Source: Ariolimax columbianus (Eukaryota; Mollusca; Gastropoda; Stylommatophora; Arionidae). Taken from it: a stretch of DNA of 64,000 nt. The notes beneath the pieces are model-generated. The model searched no databases and had not been told where the DNA came from. It saw only the letters and a list, made by a program, of their open reading frames with translations. The stretch lies in contig JAVGWX010000025.1 in the NCBI GenBank assembly GCA_036924085.1, forward strand, positions 25,364,488-25,428,487, given 5' to 3'. This document shows, piece by piece, positions 56,060 through 64,000 of the stretch; the first letter of the stretch is position 1, and each line of letters starts with the position of its first letter. The position numbers and the translations under genes are program-made.

Positions 56060-57860
56060 TTAGTTTTCTTTACACTTGTGCTGTTCAGCGTCGCATGGAG
56101 AGTAAGTCGTCTATCCTGCGCCAAGTGCGTTGCGTCGGTGAATGTGAGCCCTTATCGCTGCACAATCACTCTAATGTCATCTATCCATCCGTCCCGAGGC
56201 CGCCCCCTTGCCGGTAAGCCAGATTTACCAGCATTGTAAGCCAACAGTGGAAGTTGATGAGGTTGCATTCTCATGAGATGACCAAACCAACTAATTTTCT
56301 GCCGGGAAATGTATTCATCACAAGACATAGCGCCGACCATGCTTTGAATGTCGTCGTTCCGCATTTTGTCTCTCCTGGTACAAACGATGACCTTCCTAAG
56401 CAGTGGAGACAGCTGAAAGGTCACCGCAGATGCTTTCAGGCACCTTGTCTCAAATTCCCTGTCGATTCTACCGTCTGACGAAAAAATACTGCCCAATTAC
56501 TTGAACTCATGAACCTGTTGAAGAGGAATATCATTTACACTTATCTTGAGTGGCCGATGTATTCTACTGATCATCATAATTTCTGTTTTGTTATCGCTAA
56601 TTCGCATATTGTATTTAGCACAGGGATTCGCAAGCGCGTTCATGTGGTTTTGCTGTTTGTTTTCGTCGTACAGCAAGAACTGATCATCTGCAAAGAGCAC
56701 TTCGTGAATTGAGTTATGTTCTGCTTCAGATGTCTCAATTTGACCAGTCTCTGATGAGATTTTGTTCATATAAATGTTAAACAACAGAGGAGAAAGCACA
56801 CACCATTGTCTCACGCCGGTAGTGATTTGAAAAGCATATGTGACACCATCAGTCATTCTGACAACGTTTGTACTCGAACGATACAGTGCTCTGTCATTAT
56901 CAAGAAGCTGGCCTTGTACACCATAATCTTCCAAAGTTGAATCCTGCCTACCCTATCGAACGCTTTTTCCTGATCAATGAAAGCAACACATAGATTTTCC
57001 TTGTATTCATTATCTTTCGCTTATTTGCCTTAAGGTGAACAAGGCGTCAGTGCAGCTCATACCTCGGCGAAATCCTAATTGAGCTCTGGATAGTTGAGGT
57101 TCAACAATAGGTCTTATTATATGTTCCAGGATTTTTAGCATACATTTTACCAGTGTGGCTAAGTAGCGATATGCCACTGTACGTGTCACAGTTTCTTTTG
57201 TCGCCATTTTTCTTCCAAATTAGAACGATTATAGCTTGCTGCCAGTCATCTGGTACGCGTCTGTCTTTCCATGCCTTTGTGAAGAGTCTATGTAGCCAGA
57301 GAAGCCCTGTTTCCTCACATGCATGAATCACCTTCGGTGTTATGTCGTCCTTCCCTGGTGACTTATTCTTGGGACTATTATTTATCTCTCTGTTTCTTGA
57401 ATCATTATGTCGGGTTCGGTATGATCTGTGTTGCATGGTAGAAAACCTGAATCCCTGGTGGAGGTAGTAGGGTTGAATAGTTCTTGAAAGTATTCCTTCT
57501 ACCGATCCCTTCTGCTGAGCTCATTAAATATAGGAAACCAAACTTGTCATTGATGGCTGTGGTAGGATTGAAGCACTCGTCTCTACATCGCATTTGAAAA
57601 AGTCTCTAGGACGATTTTAACATATGGATGTGAGTTGCTCGCCATAATGTCTCCAATATTCTTCTCTGGCGTGTTGTATTACCCATTTGGCGTTTCGTCT
57701 TGCTGCCTGCTAGACGATGTAATCATCTTGCTTTTCGGAGGTAAACAAGCCCTTGTAAGCTTTCTTTTTAGACTGTATAGCCAGCCACCCTTACCACATC
57801 ACTCCCTAAAGCTGTTCGCTTCTGATCTTTTGCGTGGCACAAGTTCTTTGCTCCACAGTA
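56060..57860 (-). mobile_element. L-C LINE ORF2, best copy
   Basis: The minus strand, from about 57860, encodes WLYSLKRKLTRACLPPKSK and NSPKNKSPGKDDITPKVIHA; LLWLHRLFTKAWKDRRVPDD, QQAIIVLIWKKNGDKRNCDT (fingers); EHIIRPIVEPQLSRAQLGFR; LYRSSTNVVRMTDGVTYAFQ; VRQWCVLSPLLFNIYMNKIS; EVLFADDQFLLYDENKQQNH (catalytic FADD); VHEFK-stop; GSIFSSDGRIDREFETRCLK; ISWFGHLMRMQPHQLPLLAY; and ARGRPRDGWIDDIRVIVQR. The 3' end has an AACTAACTAACTA tail. Stops and frameshifts occur about every 100-150 codons. Confidence 0.85.
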
Positions 57861-58424
57861 CTTATGAAGCACAGTCGTCAAAGTTTAGTAAGATATGTTG
57901 TGGAAATCTCTTCAGACAATCTGGCATACACATGAACTCGTTCGTTTCATTTAGAAAATAAATGGCGGTAATTTGGCCTACAAATAAAATGCGACTGCGA
58001 TATATTTTACAATTTATTAGAGGGAAGTAATGAAAGCAAATAGACAAGAGGTAATTTATGCTGCTGGCATTGGTAAATTACTTCACGTTTTCCAATTATC
58101 TGGGATTTATGTTTTTTGTTGTTGTTATGTTGAAACATATAGGTCCTATCTTATAAGACTTGTTGAGAGGCGACTAACGTGTGGTCAGGGAAACATACTG
58201 ATCAGACATTTTAGTCAAGGTCAGACAAAATATAGTGAACAAGACCCCAACATCGACTTCTTCGTAGTTCTCCCGGAAACAGACTGTTCTCGTGGCAGAC
58301 TGGCTAACGAGGTTGTGGGTGTTGTTGTTACGGATCCAGCAGCATCCAGGCTCACGCCCTTCGTCCCAATGCCATGTAATGGTATCTGCACGTGTTTGTC
58401 AGTTGTCAGGTCTCGGGGCGAGCC
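57861..58424. other. Unassigned sequence with one 153-codon open frame
   Basis: A plus-strand frame at 58030-58491 starts MKANRQEVIYAAGIGKLLHV, but its last part (58425 onward) is an L-F-like LINE C-terminus. The first 130 codons show no motif I recognise, and I do not call a host gene. Confidence 0.35.
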
Positions 58425-58715
58425 ACTAGTTCGGTACAAGGATGTATGCAAGCGGGATATGAATGACGCAGGCATCGATTTGGAATCATGAGAACAGGAT
58501 GCCATGGATCGTGTTACATGGAGGGGAACGATTAAGCATGGAATACAGACAAAGGAGATACTGATTGCTGATAGGCTAAAGACTCTCAGTTTGAGAAGAC
58601 ACGCCACACCATGTGATACCACAAACGGTCCGAATTTTTCTTTCACACACTATGGAAGATGCTTCTCTGCCCGGATTTGTCTTACGAGTCACATTCGTTA
58701 CCGTCATGGGCTGTA
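58425..58715 (+). mobile_element. L-F-like LINE C-terminus with defective finger
   Basis: Reads VRYKDVCKRDMNDAGIDLES, stop, EQDAMDRVTWRGTIKHGIQT, then FTHYGRCFSARICLTSHIRY-RH. The last block aligns with the C2H2 finger of L-F, but the first cysteine pair is damaged. Confidence 0.68.
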
Positions 58716-58792
58716 GTTGCATACATTTTCAAAGCACAATTACTATCGTCTGACAAGACCGAAACAGCTAATGATGATATCGAAGTCTTCAT

Positions 58793-59135
58793 GTAGCATG
58801 TACTTTATAGAACGTCGCTCCTATCACAGTCCGTCTGAAAGAAACTCTTTCCCTTGCCAAAACGCCAGCCTCCGCCAGTTATACCAAGGCATTCATGGAT
58901 ATCTTGGTGCCATTATCTTCTTGGTCTACCCCTTCCTCTTTTACCTGGCACCATACCTTCCATCACTGTTCTCTCAAGACCGTTGTGTCTCTTGATGTGA
59001 CCAAAATATTTGTATTTTCTAGCCAAAATGGAATTGATAAACTAGTTCTCATCTATGTTCAATTCTTGCGGATTGTCTATATTTGTCTTTTTCTCTGTCC
59101 AGGGTATTCTGAGGATCTGTCTGTAACATTTTGAT
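58793..59135 (-). mobile_element. L-B LINE C-terminal fragment
   Basis: Minus-strand near relative of 5308-5690: NILARKYKYFGHIKRHNGLE-like, ERTVMEGMVPGKRGRGRPRR-like and the terminal FYKVHAT-like end, with single-base differences spread along the alignment. Frameshifts are present. Confidence 0.75.
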
Positions 59136-60234
59136 ATATTGAAGAATCTATTTGAATCCTATATTAAATTTTCTCTGTGGCATATCTTCGAAATAAAAGG
59201 ATAACTCAACAGGGTCACATCCACAAAAAGGTTGCGACCATTGGCTTGAGCATCCATGAATTCTGTCAGACAACTCACTTATACATTAAGAGAAGGGCTG
59301 AAACTGGGTTTCTTGGATATTTTATTGTGGCAACTCTCAGGAAAGTGGTCGCAATGTTTACACCTTCTGCCCTGTACTAAACTAGTAAATGAACAATCAA
59401 TACAGACTAGCAGAAGCTCGCCCTCGTTGCGAGGTTACATCGGAAAATGTATTTTGAGCCACACAAAAACACATATTGATAGCGTTCTGAATGCGACTTA
59501 ACAGTGGTGCGAAGGGTGGTTTATATGGTTTGGATATGGATGTGATCACCTCATTTACTTTAGGAGACTACACATGATTGTGTTATGTTAATTCGAGAGG
59601 TCATAAGCGGGGTCTCGTGTATAATAAACAAATCAGTAATTGCCTTGGAACCCAAGCACGGAGCAAAATAAATATAAAACCTGCAAACTCTTGATGATAG
59701 TTTCATAGATCAGGTGTAGCTGATGTCAAATGGGTCGACCCGTTCAATGTTTGCATAACTGGTCTCACAATTATTGTGTCACAGAACATAACTCACCCAC
59801 ACACACCTGGTTCGCACTTGCACCCCCCCCCCCCCCCACCTTACTTACAGGTTTTCCTTTCTGGACTCTACTGGCGGAGGCACGGGCATTTCCATCCCAG
59901 ATCGCAATACTTTGTGCGATATCAGGACGTATTGGCCAGTGCATAAATGCGAGTGTGTAATCTGTTTGTAATGTGGCCAATACGACCACTGTATAAATGC
60001 AAGAGTGTAATCTCTTTGTAATGTGGACGTACTGGCCAGTGTGTGTGCGTGCGTGTGTGTGTGTGTGTGTTTGTTTGTTTGTTCCCCTATCTCAGTCTTG
60101 CAGCACAGTAGTTTTGCCGATCCATTCTGAACGTGGAGAAGTGGTCATACCGAGAACAATTCCCGACATGCCCAGTCAAACTGGACAGGAAGTGACGTCT
60201 TACCCGGAATTCTTCCTCGTTCGTCTTCAGACCT
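59136..60234. other. Unassigned region with simple repeats
   Basis: No gene is supported. It contains a poly-C run (59823-59837) and a (GT)n tract (about 60038-60082). A 33-bp block with ATAAATGCGAGTGTGTAATC at 59943 recurs as ATAAATGCAAGAGTGTAATC at 59992, a local tandem duplication. Confidence 0.4.
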
Positions 60235-61135
60235 CAACTTTAATGATTCTAACAAAGGCAGCAGTCGACTCAAGGCTATGTGCGTTTCCGTACAGCTTCT
60301 CGCGGAAGGACACTGGATGTTGGCAAATGCTACTTCTTTTGTCGGTATACAGTGGACAGGACTGGAAAATATGTTCTGCCTTCACGGGGGCTGTGCCGCA
60401 GGAACAAAGGTCTGTAGTGCCAATCTTGAACTTGGTGTACAGATGACATCTACGTTTGTTGTGACCTGTGCGTAGAATTATCACCTGGTCTCGCCTGGAG
60501 AGTTGATGGTTGGCATCGTTTTCTATGTGGCCAGGGTGGTCTTTTTCCATTTTGCACTGTACGTTGCACTGATGAATGCTTTTGTCTCATTGTCTGTGAT
60601 TTCTGTATCACTCTGCTGCAGCATTCCTCCCTCTCTGACGAGTCTGTCTGCCTCCTCGTTGCCTGGAATGCTAGTGGGCTGGTATCCACTGGACTGTGCT
60701 TATTTTGAAGCACTGGGACAGTCGCTCGAGCGAGTCTGCCAGAGCACCAAGTTCATTTTTGTGCTGGTTCTTAAGCGCCATTAACACTGCGAGAGCGTCT
60801 GTGAAAATGACCACTTGCTTTTCTGCCTGCTCCTTATGAGCTATAAGGGTTTCAGCAGCTTGTCTTAGGGCACTGGCTTTGGCACTGAAGTTGCTGCAGC
60901 GTCTCCCAGTGGCAAATGCTGCTGAGTATACTTTGATTTTTAGTGTTATTTAGTGATGCCTCCTCCCCCGTTTCCAATGGCATCTTTGGCTGAGCCATCC
61001 GTATAGGCGTGCGTCCAGGCTGTTGGTGGGAATTTTTGATTGATGTAATTTATAACTATGTGTTTTTTCTGTTTCTCCGTTTGTGTCTTTTTTGTCTTCG
61101 ATGTTAGGGATATTGCATATAATATCAGATTGCAT
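60235..61135 (-). mobile_element. L-G-related LINE: RNase H and Cys-His end
   Basis: The minus strand encodes AWTHAYTDGSAKDAIGNGGG, then in shifted frames the RNase H middle, GNEEADRLVREGGML-like and ANHQLSRRDQVIILRTGHNK, FKIGTTDLCSCGTAPVKAEH and IFQSCPLYTD, ending STAAFVRIIKVEV-stop. It is diverged from the 32040-33839 element, so it is a separate subfamily. Multiple frameshifts. Confidence 0.78.
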
Positions 61136-61137
61136 AC

Positions 61138-61720
61138 AACCAGTTTACTTCATTCCACCGACACTAAAAATAACTATGATAATCCTATCTATGTTTTAAT
61201 GCATTAACTGACCCTACCTCTGCCACATTCCGTGGCAATGCATTTCAACCCTCACCACTCAGTTACTAAAAAAATAAATTTTTAAATATCTAATCAGAAC
61301 CTGTCTTTAAACAATTTGCCCTCTTGTTCTTGTAGCCAATTGAAAAACTTAGTATGTACAAATTTATCCCATCTCTGAATACATTACTCCAATTTAGGTC
61401 TCACCAATGATTTATATAGTTTGACTCCCTACCTCTTATGTGTAATGTTTTCTTAAAATCATACTCATTATTGCATTAGCCTTCTTCACTACCACCTGAA
61501 AGTGCTCCCGCACCATACAGGTATGATCTATTATAACATATATGCCCCTTTCATTTTTTAAATTGTTCTAATATTGTTTACTCCCATCATATAATTAAAA
61601 TCCTTATTTGATCTTACCTTTTGGATGATTGGTACATTTTTCTGCTCCATCTGCCAGCTCTCAGACAATTTTTAATCGTGTCTAAATCGGACCTCAATAG
61701 ACCCACCTCTGCCGGAGAAG
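61138..61720 (-). mobile_element. CR1-like LINE, older divergent copy
   Basis: Minus-strand CR1 order is preserved (thumb KKANAIMSMILRKH-like, KLYKSLVRPKLE-like, C-terminal NAFKT-like), with many indels. The AACCAGT arm of the UTR stem is visible at the start (61139). Confidence 0.65.
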
Positions 61721-61789
61721 AGACCCTGCCGCCTAAATTTGTGTAATGGTACATAACACGATGCTACTGGTACTGGTCGCGTTGGTACA

Positions 61790-62480
61790 TTCAAGATAGG
61801 GGGCCGAACGATTACCAACCTTCGTTTTGCAGATGACATCGACGGGTTGGCGGGTTTAGAAGCAGAACTCCAGGAATGGGTCAGAAGGCTCGGTGAAACA
61901 GCTCTTGACTATGGTATGGAGATAAACGCTGGAAAGACACAATTAATGACCAACAACGCCGAGGGCTTCAACAACAGGATAAAGGGTCAGAAACTGGAAG
62001 TGGTTGACTGTTTTAAATATCTGGGTTCGATTCTCAGTGATGAAGGATCAACATGTGAGGTGTTGGCCAGAATAGCACAGACAATAGCAGCGCTTGCACG
62101 GCTTAACAAAATCTGGCAAGATATGCACGAAAATCAGATTAATGCGTACACTAGTCTTGTCAATATTTCTCTATGATTGTGAGACATGGACAGTTACAGC
62201 TGACCTTCAGCGAAGGATACAGGCCATGGAGATGAGATGTTTCCGAAGACTTTTAAACGTCACGTACAGAGATCGAGTTACAAATGAGGAAATACGAGAT
62301 AGAATTACAACAGCAAAGAAGGAAACTCGCTTGGCACGATCACATATCGAGATCAAATGGTCTTGCAAATATGATTCTGCACGGAAAGGTGCAAGGCAAA
62401 CGACGAAGTGATGTTGTGAGGATGTCTTCATGTGAGCCCCAACGACCTCATTGGTTACATGATGACCTGACCTGACCTAA
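61790..62480 (+). mobile_element. L-D LINE palm/thumb/C-terminus
   Basis: The plus strand encodes RTITNLRFADDIDGLAGLEA (catalytic FADD), ELQEWVRRLGETALDYGMEI, NAGKTQLMTNNAEGFNNRIK, KYLGSILSDEGSTCEVLARI, then a frameshift, RTLVLSIFLYDCETWTVTAD, RCFRRLLNVTYRDRVTNEEI and a truncated C-terminus ending in the GGTTACATGATGACCTGACC terminus. A deletion removed the GRPKKRW part. Confidence 0.85.
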
Positions 62481-62779
62481 ACACGATGCTGGCAGAAATC
62501 TGACACACGCACATACCACATAGTTGAGCTGTTCACATGGACATGATGCACCAGTCATATTTATGTTAGTCGTGTGAGGTGTAGCTAGAATACGCAGATA
62601 AACAAGACAACGCACACTTATTTTGTACACAGCAAGTCAAGTACAATACATAATTACTCTTTAAAAATAACAGTACACAGAAACAGCTACAAGAGTGAAT
62701 AGTCGTTTGTCTAAAGTTAGTTTTTGGCACAATAGAAAGTAGGCATTGATCAATAACCGACGGGTGACACAGCGCTCTA

Positions 62780-62970
62780 ATTGTGTTTGCGTGTGTGTGA
62801 GTATGTGGGAGTGTGTGTATGTTTGTGTGTGTGTGTGTGTCTGTGTGAGTGTGTGTATGTGTGTGTATGTGTGAGTGTGTGTATGTGTGAGTGTGTATAT
62901 TTGTGTGTGTGTGTATATGTGTGAGTGTGTATATGTGTGAGTGTGTGTGTGTATGTGTCTGAGTGTGTGT
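62780..62970. repeat. (TG)n-rich microsatellite
   Basis: GTGTGTGA/GTGTGTAT mixtures over about 190 bp. The minus-strand His/Thr-rich open frame over it is an artefact. 62481-62779 holds nothing recognisable. Confidence 0.92.
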
Positions 62971-63004
62971 CCAATAAGGGGGAGACGACGTTTGTTATAA
63001 TTAA

Positions 63005-63185
63005 TTAGTTCGACATCAAACGAGGTTCGAGCGGAGTGGAGGCATGGGAGAACGGAGCAGGAGAGTGTACAACCAGCGAGCTACAGGGACCATCAGCATC
63101 CAGACCCTGCGCCATTTCCTGAGAAAGACTGAGCACCTATGAGTATGCCCGGAGTGCAGTGACGTGGATTCTTAGAAACAGAACA
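63005..63185 (+). mobile_element. L-J LINE C-terminal end
   Basis: Matches 47070-47230 closely: AAACGAGGTTCGAGC, GGAGAGTGTACAACCAGCGA, GCTACAGGGACCATCAGCAT, TGAGCACCTATG and GGAGTGCAGTGACGT, then a CAGAACAGAACAG end. Confidence 0.78.
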
Positions 63186-63224
63186 GAACAGTTATTTTGC
63201 CGTTATGAGTCGAGAAAAGCTTAA

Positions 63225-64000
63225 GTGCGTACTGTTGGTCACTGTGACTCGGTGTCGTTGCGTTGTGCAGTCACTCTAATGGCATCTATCCACCTGCTTC
63301 GCGGTCGTCCTCTTACCAGGTAGCCAGTTCTACCGGCGTTGTAAAAAAGTAAAGTAAAGTAAAGTAACCCATAGTATTACTGCCAGAGGGGTGTGAGATG
63401 TTAGCGATCTTACATTTCAAAGGCTCGGCTATATGAGGGCGGTAGCCATCTCCACTCCCTTGCCGCTTTTACTTCCCGGACTGAACCGGTACCCATTTAA
63501 GGCTGGGTCGACCCGAGAGCCGTTGCGGTCTGAAAAAACATTTCCACCTGGAATGAACCCAGTACCACTCAGATGCGAAGCTAGAGCGATAACCACTGCG
63601 CTACGCGGCTACGTGGCGTTGAAAGCCATCTATGAAAGTAGATGCAGGTGAATTCCCATGAGATGACCGAACCAGCGTACTTTGTGTCTAGAAATGTACT
63701 CTGCACAAGACGTAGTGCCGACCATACTTCAAATGTCTTCGTTTCACATTCTGTCTTTCATGATAACACCGATTACCTTCCTCAAATCCTTCATTCCACA
63801 CGTCGAAATTCTGCTCTCACGCTCTTTGGTCTTGGACAGAGGACATGTTTGACACTGGTAACACAGAGTCCGCATAACTATACTATTTATCAGATGTTAC
63901 ATAGTTGTCAAACTACAGCTCGGTTCTCTGAGCAGCGGTGACAGCTGTTACGTCACACCAGATGTTTCCTGACACCTAGTCTCGATTTCTCTTTCTGTCC
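63225..64000 (-). mobile_element. L-C LINE copy interrupted by SINE1, running off the window
   Basis: Minus-strand L-C: 63225-63345 carries the ARGRPRSRWIDAIRVT-like C-terminus and 63615-64000 the AYNAG/WFGHLMG-like block and thumb (QSMVGTTSCAEYIS-like). The LINE sequence is continuous across the SINE1 except for its target-site duplication. It continues beyond the window end. Confidence 0.75.
63346..63614 (-). mobile_element. SINE1, near full-length, nested in L-C
   Basis: Minus orientation with AAGTAAAGTAAAGTAAAGTA tail, body and tRNA-like head (CACTGCGCTACGCGGCTAC). GGCGTTG(T)AAA at 63335-63345 and 63615-63624 is the TSD. Confidence 0.88.

Noticed and set aside
58030..58491. 153-codon plus-strand frame as a novel gene
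   Set aside because: The last part is an L-F-like LINE C-terminus and the rest shows no motif, so a gene call is not supported.
62777..62974. His/Thr-rich minus-strand peptide
   Set aside because: Translation of a TG-type microsatellite.

Overview
The window is repeat-rich DNA from an animal nuclear genome, most likely an invertebrate. The evidence is one spliced host gene with GT-AG introns, several clades of non-LTR retrotransposons, tRNA-derived SINEs, mariner-type DNA transposons and many minisatellites. I cannot name the species. There is no operon structure, rRNA gene or CRISPR array.

Host genes. One gene can be identified with confidence: riboflavin kinase (RFK), on the minus strand. 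It has four coding exons (52230-52323, 41039-41193, 36603-36705, 30896-31269) that join in frame into 241 codons across 21.4 kb. Its introns (11.0, 4.3 and 5.3 kb) are filled with mobile elements and tandem repeats. Two further minus-strand blocks with splice-like borders (23023-23192 and 6538-6792) may be exons of another gene, but I do not recognise their product.

Mobile elements. Almost everything else is retroelement debris, most of it 5'-truncated and broken by frameshifts. Working family names used below: CR1-like (best copy 49748-50992); L-B (C-terminus ending around FCKGHAT); L-C (WFGHL...ARGRPRRRW C-terminus); L-D (FADDIDGLAG type); L-E (LLYGxETWR type); L-F (RTE-like reverse transcriptase with a C-terminal C2H2 finger, best copy 47535-49085); L-G (I/Nimb-like, reverse transcriptase plus RNase H, best copy 32040-33839); L-J (another RNase H LINE). 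Short elements are SINE1, SINE2 and SINE3 (tRNA-derived) and element X (about 355 bp, not obviously tRNA-derived). Two mariner-derived remnants and one mariner pseudogene are present. Several insertions keep exact target-site duplications, so nesting order can be read directly.

Tandem repeats. About seventeen minisatellite tracts with 20-60 bp units cover roughly a sixth of the window. The most notable pattern is that at least nine of them are internal expansions of a transposon coding segment: the transposon sequence continues on both sides of the array and the unit is a piece of its ORF. In the CR1-like family the same codon block was amplified independently in two copies, about 66-fold at 409-2522 and about 6-fold at 20402-20594. 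The long open frames over these arrays are by-products of stop-free units, not genes.

Layout: 0-5 kb large minisatellites; 5-30 kb LINE debris with possible exons; 30.9-52.3 kb RFK with TE-filled introns; 52.4-53.1 kb RFK upstream region carrying a SINE1 and an element X; 53-64 kb LINE fragments.
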